Source: CAYWMD01 sp964458575 (GTDB lineage Bacteria > Verrucomicrobiota > Verrucomicrobiia > Limisphaerales > JADLHS01). Taken from it: a stretch of DNA of 64,000 nucleotides. The position numbers and the translations under genes were made by a program. Positions within the stretch are counted from its first letter, which is position 1. Each line of letters begins with the position of its first letter. This document shows, piece by piece, positions 33,674 through 41,877 of this stretch. Under the pieces are notes generated by a model. That model worked only from the letters and a program-made list of their open reading frames with translations, did not search any database and was not told where the DNA came from. The stretch covers positions 124,001 through 188,000 of the forward strand of contig CAYWMD010000002.1 of the NCBI GenBank assembly GCA_964458575.1, written 5' to 3'.

Positions 33674-35782
33674 ATGGCCGCACTGACCAACAGAATGCGA
33701 CAACTGCTGCGCTACGGCGATTTGTGGCTGGTCGTGGCGTTGTTCGGCACGATTCTGCTGCTGATCCTGCCTGTTGCGCCCGTGATGCTCGACCTGTTGC
33801 TGACGTTGAGCATCGCGATGTCGCTGCTCACCCTGCTGGTCATTCTTTACCTCCGGCAGCCGGCAGAGTTTACCGGCTTTCCCACGCTGCTGCTGTTCAT
33901 CACGCTCTACCGCCTGGCGCTCAACGTGGCTTCGACGCGCCTGATTCTCCTCGATGGTTATGCCGGGCATATCATCGAGGCATTCGGAAATTTCTGCGTG
34001 CGCGGCAACTATGTCGTCGGCCTGGTCGTGTTCTTCATTCTCGTGCTGATCAACTTCATCGTCATCACCAAGGGCGCGGGCCGCATCGCGGAAGTGGCGG
34101 CGCGTTTCACCTTGGACGCGTTGCCCGGCAAACAAATGGCTATTGACGCCGAACTCAATGCCGGGTTGATCAACGAATCCGAAGCCCGCGCCCGCCGTCG
34201 CGCTGTCGAGGAGGAAGCCGATTTCTACGGCGCGATGGACGGCGCGAGCAAGTTCGTCCGGGGCGATGCCATCGCCGCCATCCTGATCACGGCCATCAAC
34301 GTCATCGGCGGATTCGCCATCGGCATCGCGCAGAAGGGCATGACGATGACCGAGGCCTTGCAGCGGTTTACGATCCTGTCCATCGGGGACGGATTGGTTT
34401 CACAAATCCCGGCGCTCATCACATCCACCGCGGCGGGTATTCTCATCACGCGGGCGACGGCGAAGAACAGCCTGGGTCACGAACTCGGGCGGCAACTGCT
34501 GTTTTATCCCCGCGCCCTCACGATCCTGGCGGCGATGCTCGGGGTGATGGCGCTGGTGCCCGGACTGCCCACGCTGCCGTTCCTGACGCTGGCGGTCATC
34601 ACCGGTCTGCTGTCCTACTCGATGCACCGCCACGGCCTGCCCGAAGGAATGGCCGCGACCCCCGGCGCGCACGGCAAAGCCGACGCTGCCAAACCCGCCG
34701 CCGCGGGCGCCACCACGCCCGGCGAAGCGCGCGCCACCGACAAACTGGAAAATCTCCTCACGCTCGACACCCTGCAAATCGAACTGGGCTACGGCCTCGT
34801 CTCGCTCGCCGACACGCGCAAGGGCGGCGACCTGCTCGAACGCGTCACGGGGGTGCGGCGGAATTTCGCGCAGGACATGGGTGTGTTGATTCCGCCCATC
34901 CGTTTGCGCGACAATCTGCAGTTGAGCACGAACGAGTATCGCTTCCTGCTCAAGGGCAATCCGATTGCCAGCGGCCAGCTCATGCCCGGCCACTGGCTTG
35001 CGATGAACGCCACGAACAGCAAGGCGACGCTCAAGGGCATTCCCACCGTCGAACCGGTCTTTCAACTGCCCGCCACCTGGATCACGGACGTTGAGCGCAA
35101 GTCCGCCGAAGTCGCGGGTCACACCGTGGTGGATGCGGCATCCGTGCTCGTCACGCATCTTTCGGAGACGGTCCGGCGTCATTGTCACGAGATTCTTACG
35201 CGCCAGGACGTGCAGGCGTTGCTCGACAATCTCAAGCAGACCCACCCGGCGGTCGTCAACGAGCTGATTCCGGGACAACTCAACGTCGGTCAGATCCAGC
35301 GCGTGTTGCAGAATCTGCTGGCGGAGGGAATTTCCATCCGCAATCTCGCGGGCATTCTGGAGAAGGTCGGCGATTACGCGCCGCTTACGAAAAACCCCGA
35401 TGAACTTTCCGAGCAAGCCCGCCGCGCATTGGGGTCGCAACTTACCCGGCCGTTTCAGAGTGAAAACGGCAGCTTGCGGGCGATCACGATTGACCCGCGC
35501 CTGGAACAGCAACTCGCCCAGGGCGTGCGGCAATCCGCCACTGAGGTCGCGCTGGTCGTCGAACCGAAACTCGCGCGGCACGTCATGGACGCCCTCTCGA
35601 AATTCGTGCAACAAATGCTCTCCGCTGGACAGCCTCCGGTCGTGCTGTGCGCGCCGCAATTGCGTCTGGCCTTCCGGCGCTTCTTTGAAAACACCTTCGC
35701 CGATCTCGCGGTGCTGTCGTACTCGGAAATCCCCACGCGCGTGCAGGTGCAGAACGCGGCGATGATTCCCAACTTGGAATGA
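33674..35782 (+). CDS. flhA: Flagellar export protein FlhA
   Basis: 702 residues, typical length. Eight membrane segments in the first 330 residues, with the conserved LYRLALNVASTRLILLDGYAGHIIEAFGNFCVRGNYVVGLVVFFILVLINFIVITKGAGRIAEVAARFTLDALPGKQMAIDAELNAGLI loop, which carries the FHIPEP family signature. The C-terminal cytoplasmic ring domain begins near 350 after a Pro/Ala linker (LLTLDTLQIELGYGLVSLAD) and includes TRQDVQALLDNLKQTHPAVVNELIP. FlhA forms the nonameric export gate ring. Confidence 0.98.
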   Translation: MAALTNRMRQLLRYGDLWLVVALFGTILLLILPVAPVMLDLLLTLSIAMSLLTLLVILYLRQPAEFTGFPTLLLFITLYRLALNVASTRLILLDGYAGHIIEAFGNFCVRGNYVVGLVVFFILVLINFIVITKGAGRIAEVAARFTLDALPGKQMAIDAELNAGLINESEARARRRAVEEEADFYGAMDGASKFVRGDAIAAILITAINVIGGFAIGIAQKGMTMTEALQRFTILSIGDGLVSQIPALITSTAAGILITRATAKNSLGHELGRQLLFYPRALTILAAMLGVMALVPGLPTLPFLTLAVITGLLSYSMHRHGLPEGMAATPGAHGKADAAKPAAAGATTPGEARATDKLENLLTLDTLQIELGYGLVSLADTRKGGDLLERVTGVRRNFAQDMGVLIPPIRLRDNLQLSTNEYRFLLKGNPIASGQLMPGHWLAMNATNSKATLKGIPTVEPVFQLPATWITDVERKSAEVAGHTVVDAASVLVTHLSETVRRHCHEILTRQDVQALLDNLKQTHPAVVNELIPGQLNVGQIQRVLQNLLAEGISIRNLAGILEKVGDYAPLTKNPDELSEQARRALGSQLTRPFQSENGSLRAITIDPRLEQQLAQGVRQSATEVALVVEPKLARHVMDALSKFVQQMLSAGQPPVVLCAPQLRLAFRRFFENTFADLAVLSYSEIPTRVQVQNAAMIPNLE

Positions 35783-35879
35783 AAAGACCACCGAACACCC
35801 AACACCTTTGCGGCGGGTCGCCGATTGGATGCCCGAAGTGCCAGGTTGATTGTCGGAGCTTCCGGGGAAGGGCATCGCG

Positions 35880-36902
35880 ATGAAAATCCAGCCCTTTGTC
35901 GCCGAAAACGCCGCTGCTGCGCTGGCCCAGATCCACGAACAGCTCGGGCCGGACGCCGTCGTCCTGAGCCTGCGGCGTCTGCCGGCGCATGGCGTTGAGT
36001 GGTTGTGGAATCGCAAGGGTCACGTCGAAGTGCTCGCCGCCGTCATGAGCAAACAGGAAGCGGCCGTGGCTTCACCGATCGTGCCTTCCTCCGGTCGGGA
36101 GGCGTGGGACGATTCGATGCCGCCCGAGGACACGGCCGGCGCTCCTTTCCGCAACCGGGCCTGGCACAGCATCACCTGGCTTGAGTCCATGGGGCTGTTG
36201 CCCCAATTCGCCGATCTCGTTGCCGAGCGTGTTAGTGCGCGTCACGGGACAACCGCACCGGCTTCACCCATCGCCGAATGGTCGGCGGTGCATGACACGC
36301 TGGCCGAATTCTGGCGGCCGCCGCCGCGCGCGAATGATACTTCCGTCCGGACGCATGTCTTCATCGGGCCGGCCGGTTCGGGCAAGACCACCGTGCTGTG
36401 CAAGTGGCTTACGTCCTCGGTGTTGACCGAGGAACACACCGCGCGCGTGTGGCGGCTGGATGGCGCGCACGCCAACTCGTCCGAGTTGCTGAGTGTGCAT
36501 TGCGAAATGTTGGGCGTGCCGGTCGCGCGCTTTTGGTGCACGCCGGACAGCCCGGCAGACGTGTATTTCGTGGACCTGCCGGGTGTCGAGCCGGGCGATG
36601 CGTCCGCGTTTGCGGCGTTGAAGAAGCAACTGGCCACCATTCCATCGCCGCATTTGCATCTCGTGCTGAACGCCGCGTACGAGACTTCCGTTTTGTTCGA
36701 ACAGTTTCATGCCTTCGCGCCGTTGCATCCGGAGGATCTCATCTTCACGCATCTGGACGAGGAGCGGCGGCGCGTGAAATTGTGGAATTTCGTGTTGGGC
36801 ACAAATTGCCCGCTGAGTTTCCTGAGCGCCGGGCAAAGAATTCCCGGCGAGTTCTTCCGCGCCGAGTCCGCCCTCCTGTTCCCGCACGAGAAACACCGGT
36901 AA
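35880..36902 (+). CDS. flhF: FlhF-like SRP-type GTPase with altered G motifs
   Basis: 340 residues from the ATG at 35880 (GGGGAAGGG upstream). The N-terminal B domain MKIQPFVAENAAAALAQIHEQLGPDAVVLSLRRL, the P-loop GPAGSGKTT (163-171) and the C-terminal CPLSFLSAGQRIPGEFF block identify FlhF, which sets flagellar number and polar position. The G3 motif DTAGR is replaced by VDLPGVEPGD, and the G4 motif TKLDE by THLDEERR, so nucleotide handling may be altered. The N domain is also short. FlhG, its usual partner, is not the next gene. Confidence 0.85.
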   Translation: MKIQPFVAENAAAALAQIHEQLGPDAVVLSLRRLPAHGVEWLWNRKGHVEVLAAVMSKQEAAVASPIVPSSGREAWDDSMPPEDTAGAPFRNRAWHSITWLESMGLLPQFADLVAERVSARHGTTAPASPIAEWSAVHDTLAEFWRPPPRANDTSVRTHVFIGPAGSGKTTVLCKWLTSSVLTEEHTARVWRLDGAHANSSELLSVHCEMLGVPVARFWCTPDSPADVYFVDLPGVEPGDASAFAALKKQLATIPSPHLHLVLNAAYETSVLFEQFHAFAPLHPEDLIFTHLDEERRRVKLWNFVLGTNCPLSFLSAGQRIPGEFFRAESALLFPHEKHR

Positions 36903-36943
36903 ACACGGGCTGTTCCGCGCGTGCTCGCCAGCGCGGCGACTCG

Positions 36944-36960
36944 TGGCAACCGTTCTGCTA
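36944..36960 (+). promoter_or_regulatory. Sigma-54 promoter before the 2-TM gene and fliA
   Basis: TGGCAACCGTTCTGCTA with GG (36945-36946) and GC (36957-36958) 10 bases apart, followed by AACGCC exactly as at the flgB promoter. It lies 16 bases before the next ATG and should control the 2-TM gene, fliA, motA and motB. Confidence 0.8.
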
Positions 36961-36976
36961 AACGCCCCTTGTTTGC

Positions 36977-37210
36977 ATGAAGTCGTTAGTGATTTTGGGT
37001 TCAATCGTCGGCTTTGTCATCGGTGGCGCATTCGGAATCGCTGCCAGCAGCCCGCCATCCACCGCGTTGTGGCGTGCGTGCGCGGCGGCCCTGGTGGCCG
37101 CCCTGCTGACTCGCTGGTGGAGCCGACTGTGGCTGGCCGGTCTGCGCGACGCGCTGGAACAACGGCAGCACCACGGAAACTCGGATAAGAAACCTACCGC
37201 GAAAGCATGA
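36977..37210 (+). CDS. Small two-helix membrane protein at the usual flhG position
   Basis: 77 residues. First hydrophobic stretch SLVILGSIVGFVIGGAFGIAA (about 3-23), second ALWRACAAALVAALLTRWW (about 30-48), then a basic, polar tail (EQRQHHGNSDKKPTAKA). No family recognised. It starts 16 bases after a sigma-54 site and overlaps fliA by four bases (ATGA), so it is translated with the sigma factor. flhF-flhG-fliA is the common order elsewhere; here this protein stands in flhG's place but has no ATPase motif and is not a homologue. It could be a membrane partner of FliA or of FlhF (speculative). Confidence 0.75.
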   Translation: MKSLVILGSIVGFVIGGAFGIAASSPPSTALWRACAAALVAALLTRWWSRLWLAGLRDALEQRQHHGNSDKKPTAKA

Positions 37211-38049
37211 GCACCCAGGTTTGCGATCTTCCCAGCAGCCGATTCGTCGCTTCGGTCGAAGCTCATCCTACGGCCCAGGAACTCTGGCAGCGGTATCATC
37301 AAGCCGGGGACAGCCACACGGAGAACGCCCTGGTCGAACAATATCTTTCCCTCGTCCGGGCCGTGCTGGGCCGGCTGGCGATGACCTTGCCCGAGCATGT
37401 GGACCAGGATGATTTGAACAGCGCGGGCCTGGTGGGTTTGCTCCAGGCCTTGCGCAACTACGACCCGGCGTGCGGCACGTCGTTCGAAACCTACGCGCGG
37501 GTGCGCATCCGCGGCGCCATGCTCGATGAGTTGCGCCGCATGGACTGGGTGCCCCGCACGGTGCACGAGAAAACCCGCCGGGTGCAGGAAATCATGGCGC
37601 AACTCGAACAACAACTCGGCCAGACCCCCACGGAAGCCCAGATGGCTCGGGCGATGAAAATGCCGCTGAAGGAATACCAGGAGCTGCTCGACGAAATCCG
37701 GCCCGCGGCGTTTGTCTGTCTGGACGCGGTTGCGACCGCCGACGAGGAATCGGGCAGTTTGTACGAGGTCATCGGTGATAGCGCCGAGGACGGCCCGTTG
37801 GAACAAACCTCGCAACGGGAACTCAAGGAATTGGTGCTGGAACGGCTGCACCAGTTGCCGGACATGCAGCGCAAAGTTCTGGCGTTGTATTACGGCGAGG
37901 ACCTGCACCTGCGCGAAATTGCCGAGGTGTTTGGCGTCACTGAATCACGCATCTGCCAGATCCATGCGCAGGCGATTCTGGCCATCCGTTCCTACCTGCA
38001 CCGCTTCGAAGCCGGATTGACCACGCGTGCCGGCGCAAAATTCTCATGA
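37207..38049 (+). CDS. fliA: RNA polymerase sigma-28 factor FliA
   Basis: 280 residues. Region 2: LVEQYLSLVRAVLGRLAMTLPEHVDQDDLNSAGLVGLLQALRNYDPACGTSFETYARVRIRGAMLDELRRMDWVPR, the hallmark of FliA/WhiG. Region 3: RRVQEIMAQLEQQLGQTPTEAQMARAM. Region 4: LPDMQRKVLALYYGEDLHLREIAEVFGVTESRICQIHAQAI. It directs transcription of late flagellar and motility genes. No flgM (anti-sigma) gene is recognised in the window. Candidate targets are the sigma-28-like sites at 11687, 11764, 13725 and 61098. Confidence 0.97.
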   Translation: MSTQVCDLPSSRFVASVEAHPTAQELWQRYHQAGDSHTENALVEQYLSLVRAVLGRLAMTLPEHVDQDDLNSAGLVGLLQALRNYDPACGTSFETYARVRIRGAMLDELRRMDWVPRTVHEKTRRVQEIMAQLEQQLGQTPTEAQMARAMKMPLKEYQELLDEIRPAAFVCLDAVATADEESGSLYEVIGDSAEDGPLEQTSQRELKELVLERLHQLPDMQRKVLALYYGEDLHLREIAEVFGVTESRICQIHAQAILAIRSYLHRFEAGLTTRAGAKFS

Positions 38050-38912
38050 TCATCTTCATTGGTGCCATCATTGTTACGCTCTCGGTCTTCGGCGGCTTCG
38101 TCATGGGCGGCGGCCAGATGGGCGCGCTGGTCCACCCCAACGAACTCCTGATCATCGGCGGCGGCGCGCTGGGTGGCCTCGTGATCATGTCGCCGAAGCG
38201 GGTCCTCATGGACATGGGCAAGGGCATCCTCGTCTGCCTCAAAGGCGCGCCCTACAACCGCGTGGCGTACGATGAACTGCTGAAGGTGCTTTACGAACTC
38301 TTTCTGCTCGGCCGGCGCAACGGCATGATCGCGCTGGAAGAACACGTGATGGAGCCGGAGAAAAGCTCGATTTTCAAGCGTTACCCGCGGTTCACCGCGA
38401 ACCACCACGCGGTGGAATTTCTCTGCGGCAGCCTGCGTCCGATCATTGACGGCAAGGTCAAGCCCGACCAGTTGCGGTTGTTGCTGGACGTGGAACTCGA
38501 GCGGCTGGAAAACGATCATCATGCGCCGGTGAACGTGCTGACGAAGACGGCCGATGCCCTGCCCGGGTTCGGCATTGTGGCGGCCGTGCTGGGCATCGTG
38601 ATTACGATGGCGTCCATTTCCGGCCCCATCGAATTGATCGGCGAACACGTGGCGGCGGCGCTGGTCGGCACCTTTCTCGGCATTCTGCTTTCGTATGGCT
38701 TCATCAATCCCCTGGCAATGAACCTGGAATTCAACGGCGTGGCGGAGCTGGATTACACCCGCTGCATTGCGGCGTGCGTGACGGGTTTCGCCGGTGGCAT
38801 GGCGCCGGTCACGGCGGTCGAATTGGGCCGGCGCGGGCTCAGCGCCGAACTGCGTCCCACGGCGGACGAGATGGAGCAGATGTTCAAGTCGCTGAAGACC
38901 GCCACGAAATAA
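38046..38912 (+). CDS. motA: Flagellar motor stator protein MotA
   Basis: 288 residues, with four membrane helices: IIFIGAIIVTLSVFGGFVMGGG, LLIIGGGALGGLVIM, then FGIVAAVLGIVITMASISGP and AAALVGTFLGILLSYGFINP. MotA conducts ions together with MotB and meets FliG through its cytoplasmic loop (about 60-165). The PG motif of the third helix (ALPGFGIVAAVLGIV) is conserved. It overlaps fliA by four bases and is followed by motB. Confidence 0.97.
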   Translation: MIIFIGAIIVTLSVFGGFVMGGGQMGALVHPNELLIIGGGALGGLVIMSPKRVLMDMGKGILVCLKGAPYNRVAYDELLKVLYELFLLGRRNGMIALEEHVMEPEKSSIFKRYPRFTANHHAVEFLCGSLRPIIDGKVKPDQLRLLLDVELERLENDHHAPVNVLTKTADALPGFGIVAAVLGIVITMASISGPIELIGEHVAAALVGTFLGILLSYGFINPLAMNLEFNGVAELDYTRCIAACVTGFAGGMAPVTAVELGRRGLSAELRPTADEMEQMFKSLKTATK

Positions 38913-38922
38913 GGGGGCGCGC

Positions 38923-39699
38923 ATGAGTAACAAACATGGGCATCATGGCGGAGCCTGGAAGGTGGCGTACGCCGACTTCACCACGGCGATGATGGCTCTG
39001 TTTCTCTGCCTCTGGCTCACCTCGCAGGACACCAAGATCAAGGAAGCCGTCGAGCGCGCGTTTCGCAATCCGTTCTCCGCTGTCACCAAGGAATCCACCG
39101 GTATCATTCCCAACCAGGGCAAGGATGCGTCCGCCACCTACCAGCAGCAGGGCAATTTTCAATCCGTGTCCGCCGTGGAAATGGAAACCATGCGCCGCGT
39201 CAGCGACGACCTGGCCAAAATCCTTCAGCAACAGGAGGAGATGGACAAGAGCATCCAGATTGACGTGACCGGGGACGGGTTGCGGATCAACGTGTTTGAC
39301 CGGTCGCAGAAGCCGGTTTTTGAACCGAACACCGACACGTTTACGAAGTATGGCGCCTGGGTTTTTTCGACCCTGGCGTGGGAAATCGCGCGGTATCGCG
39401 CGTTCCGGGTCGAGTTGGAAGGGCATACAGAGCAACGTGCCCAAGCGGGTCGCGAGACGAACACCAAGTGGGAATTGTCCACGGAACGCGCCAACGCCGC
39501 GCGCCGGAAACTCGTCCAGGATGGCGTGCAGGACGCCCAGATTTTCAAAGTGTCCGGCTATGCCGACACCGCGCCCATGCCGGCGATTCCGCCGACGGCC
39601 GAAGCCAACCGCCGCGTCACCGTCATGCTGAAACTCAAGGCCTCGGTGGCGCAATTGTCCGCTGTGGACACCACCCCATCCACCCCATCCACTCCATGA
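38923..39699 (+). CDS. motB: Flagellar motor stator protein MotB
   Basis: 258 residues. The single membrane helix carries the ion-binding Asp at 18 (AWKVAYADFTTAMMALFLCLWLT). After a plug/linker region (IKEAVERAFRNPFSAVTKES) the OmpA-like peptidoglycan-binding domain covers about 100-240 (DGLRINVFDRSQKPVFEPN, VELEGHTEQRAQ, WELSTERANAARRKLVQDGV, KVSGYADTAPM). It anchors the stator to peptidoglycan. The end of the gene contains three tandem CCATCCACC-like units coding TPSTPSTP, and its stop overlaps the next start. Confidence 0.97.
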   Translation: MSNKHGHHGGAWKVAYADFTTAMMALFLCLWLTSQDTKIKEAVERAFRNPFSAVTKESTGIIPNQGKDASATYQQQGNFQSVSAVEMETMRRVSDDLAKILQQQEEMDKSIQIDVTGDGLRINVFDRSQKPVFEPNTDTFTKYGAWVFSTLAWEIARYRAFRVELEGHTEQRAQAGRETNTKWELSTERANAARRKLVQDGVQDAQIFKVSGYADTAPMPAIPPTAEANRRVTVMLKLKASVAQLSAVDTTPSTPSTP

Positions 39700-39989
39700 C
39701 CGCGATTCACAACGAGCCGTTCGTGCCGCTCACCCCGGCTGCGCCCGCCCGCGACGCGAGGGAATTTCGCGCCACAATTGTTCCCCGACCGGCGGCGACG
39801 CAGCCACTGCGTCCGCCGGTCGTGTCTGGCGCATCGCCCCACCCGAAGACCGCGTCCGGCAGCGGCTGCGAACCGCGCGTGTCGGTTCAGCGCGAAGACG
39901 ATCACGTTTCCGGGATTCGCATCGAGTGTGCGTGCGGGCAGGTGATTGATCTGGCCTGTGTTTATCAAGTCCCGCCCCAGTCCGACTAA
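39696..39989 (+). CDS. Conserved-looking small protein with C-terminal CxC/C motif
   Basis: 97 residues from the ATG at 39696, which overlaps the motB stop (ATGA). The first 65 residues are Pro/Ala-rich and probably disordered; the last 30 read VSGIRIECACGQVIDLACVYQVP, a compact strand-rich module with three Cys that could bind zinc. No named family recognised. Translational coupling to motB suggests a motor- or stator-related role (inference). Confidence 0.7.
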   Translation: MTAIHNEPFVPLTPAAPARDAREFRATIVPRPAATQPLRPPVVSGASPHPKTASGSGCEPRVSVQREDDHVSGIRIECACGQVIDLACVYQVPPQSD

Positions 39990-40007
39990 GTGGAGGCTGT
40001 GACCGTG

Positions 40008-40169
40008 ATGCACGAAGCTTCCAGCCACGACGCGAGGCCGGGTTCGCTGGGACGGTTGGCGGCGGAAATTTCCCGGCAATTTCTGCAACGCGTCCGGCAA
40101 AATTCCTCCAGCCTTGCGCGCAACCTGCACGAAATCCGCGCAAAGTCCCCATGGCATATCCACTGCTAA
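40008..40169 (+). CDS. Small ORF (53 aa) between the CxC gene and flgF
   Basis: Start ATG at 40008, or GTG at 40005, after a GGAGG (39992-39996). The 53 residues are polar then amphipathic helical: GSLGRLAAEISRQFLQRVRQ and SSSLARNLHEIRAKSPWHI. The stop TAA (40167-40169) lies within the sigma-54 promoter of flgF. No family is recognised; it may be a real small flagellar protein or a fortuitous frame. A good ribosome-binding site and the tight fit between stop codons favour translation. Confidence 0.45.
   Translation: MHEASSHDARPGSLGRLAAEISRQFLQRVRQNSSSLARNLHEIRAKSPWHIHC
40152..40168 (+). promoter_or_regulatory. Sigma-54 promoter of the flgF operon
   Basis: TGGCATATCCACTGCTA with GG (40153-40154) and GC (40165-40166) 10 bases apart. 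It is nearly identical to the site inside fliK at 25983. It lies 14 bases before the flgF ATG and overlaps the end of the 53-codon ORF. Confidence 0.85.
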
Positions 40170-40182
40170 ACCGTTTTCGCCG

Positions 40183-40917
40183 ATGAATCAAAGCCTTTGT
40201 CAAGCCGCCGCCGCGATGAACGCCAGTTCGCGCTGGCAGGAAGTCATCGCCGACAATCTCAGCATTGCGTCGCTGCCCGGCGCGCGCAAACTCGAAACCG
40301 TCTTCTCGACCGTTGAGGCCGGCCTTGGCGGTTCGAACCGTCCCAATCCAGTGATGCCGTCCGCCGGGACCGGGGTCAATTTCCAGCCGGGTGCGATGTA
40401 CCCCACGAATGACACCCTTGATTTTGCCATCGAGGGCAAAGGCTTTTTTGAAATCCAGCTCCCGAACGGGCAACTGGCTTACACGCGCAACGGTGACTTC
40501 CGTCTCGACGCGCAAGGCCGCCTTGTCACCGGCCAGGGTTATCCGGTCATGAGCGATGCCGGCCCGCTGCAACTGGACCCGTCCAATCACGATCCCATTT
40601 CCGTCACCGCAACGGGCGAAATCAGCCAGGGCGGCGATGCGAAAGGCAAACTGCGCGTCGTCGAGTTCAAGAATCCGCAGTTGCTGTCACGGATGGGGGC
40701 GGGCTATTTCCTGGCCGACAATCCGGATGCGCAATTGAGCGACGGCTCGGAGTCCAGGGTTGCCCAAGGTGTTCTGGAAGCGTCGAACCTGTCGGCCGTC
40801 ACCGAAATGGCGAGCCTCGTCACGGCCATGCGCCTGTTCGAGTCCAACCAACGCGTCCTCCAGATGTATGATGAACGCTCCAGCCGCGTGATCAGCGAAC
40901 TGGGCAATCCCGGCTGA
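40183..40917 (+). CDS. flgF: Flagellar rod protein FlgF
   Basis: 244 residues from the ATG at 40183; the frame is open from 40114, but that start would lie before the sigma-54 site. Rod/hook family: N-terminal MNASSRWQEVIADNLSIASLPGARK (a diverged form of the usual NIANxxT motif), then FAIEGKGFFEIQLPNGQLAYTRNGDFRLDAQGRLVTGQGYPVM and the C-terminal LEASNLSAVTEMASLVTAMRLFESNQRVLQMYDERSSRVI. Called FlgF because it precedes flgG and has the shorter, diverged N-terminus. Confidence 0.9.
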   Translation: MNQSLCQAAAAMNASSRWQEVIADNLSIASLPGARKLETVFSTVEAGLGGSNRPNPVMPSAGTGVNFQPGAMYPTNDTLDFAIEGKGFFEIQLPNGQLAYTRNGDFRLDAQGRLVTGQGYPVMSDAGPLQLDPSNHDPISVTATGEISQGGDAKGKLRVVEFKNPQLLSRMGAGYFLADNPDAQLSDGSESRVAQGVLEASNLSAVTEMASLVTAMRLFESNQRVLQMYDERSSRVISELGNPG

Positions 40918-40950
40918 CATCCGACACTCAAACCCAGCACCTGATATTTT

Positions 40951-41733
40951 ATGTTGCGCGCCCTTTACTCCGCTGCTGCCGGGATGGAATCCCAGCAACT
41001 CAACCTCGACGTCATTTCCAACAACCTCGCCAACGTCAACACGACCGGCTACAAGAAGAACAAGGTCGAGTTTCAGGAACTGCTGTATCAGACCACGCGC
41101 GCGCCCGGCTCGGAGCAGGGGAGTGGCAACCTGCTTCCCACCGGCATGCAGGTCGGCCAGGGCTCGCGGCCCGTTGCCACTTCGCGCATCTTTACCACGG
41201 GCGAACTCTCCCACACTGGCGAGCGGCTGGATGTCGCGATCCAGGGCGATGGTTTTTTTGAAGTGCAAATGCCCGACGGCAGCCGCGCCTACACCCGCGA
41301 CGGCGCCTTCAAGACCGCATCGGATGGTCGGATCGTCACCAGCGAAGGGCTGCCCCTGCAAGGCGGGTTTCAAGCCGTGCCCGCCGGCACGACCAACATC
41401 ACCATCGCTCCCAACGGCGAGGTCACCTACACCGGTCCCAACGGCAACACGAATTTTCGCGTGCAACTCGTGCGCTTCAACAACGCGGCCGGTTTGGAAA
41501 GCATGGGGCGCAATCTGTTCCGCGAAACAACGGCGTCCGGTCCACCCGAACTCGGCAACCCCGGCGAGAACGGCTTCGGCGAGGTCGAGCAGGGCTACCT
41601 GGAACTGTCCAACGTCAAAGTCGTCGAGGAAATGGTGAAACTCATCCTCGCCCAGCGCGCTTACGAGGTGAACTCGAAGGCCGTGCAGGCGGCGGACGAA
41701 ATGATGGCGCAAAGCAACAATCTCCGACGCTAA
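40951..41733 (+). CDS. flgG: Flagellar distal rod protein FlgG
   Basis: 260 residues, standard length. MLRALYSAAAGMESQQLNLDVISNNLANVNTTGYKKNKVEFQELLYQT is the textbook FlgG start; LDVAIQGDGFFEVQMPDGSRAYTRDGAFKTASDGRIVTSEG follows, and the end is YLELSNVKVVEEMVKLILAQRAYEVNSKAVQAADEMM. Distal rod in the periplasm and outer layer. A dispersed hairpin repeat is inserted after its stop and runs into flgA. Confidence 0.98.
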   Translation: MLRALYSAAAGMESQQLNLDVISNNLANVNTTGYKKNKVEFQELLYQTTRAPGSEQGSGNLLPTGMQVGQGSRPVATSRIFTTGELSHTGERLDVAIQGDGFFEVQMPDGSRAYTRDGAFKTASDGRIVTSEGLPLQGGFQAVPAGTTNITIAPNGEVTYTGPNGNTNFRVQLVRFNNAAGLESMGRNLFRETTASGPPELGNPGENGFGEVEQGYLELSNVKVVEEMVKLILAQRAYEVNSKAVQAADEMMAQSNNLRR

Positions 41734-41771
41734 ACCATTAGGCCAAAGTCCGGATTCCACTGATGAAGCCC

Positions 41772-41877
41772 ACATCGAACATCCAACATCGAACATCGAA
41801 CATCCGACATCCAATGGGAGGAAGCACGTGTCGGCGCATTGGCCGTTGGGTGTTGGATGTTGGATGTTCGATGTTTT
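41772..41877. repeat. Dispersed hairpin repeat of AACATCC/GGATGTT units, running into the flgA start
   Basis: Left arm: repeated units of CATCGAA/CATCCAA (41772-41812). Centre: AATGGGAGGAAGCACGTGT (41813-41831). Right arm: repeated GGATGTT units (to 41877). The arms can pair as a long imperfect hairpin. The same core (CCAATGGGAGGAAGCACGTGT, then GCGCATTGG and GGATGTTGGATGTT) recurs at 47645-47737, so this is a repeat family, not a chance simple repeat. Confidence 0.9.
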
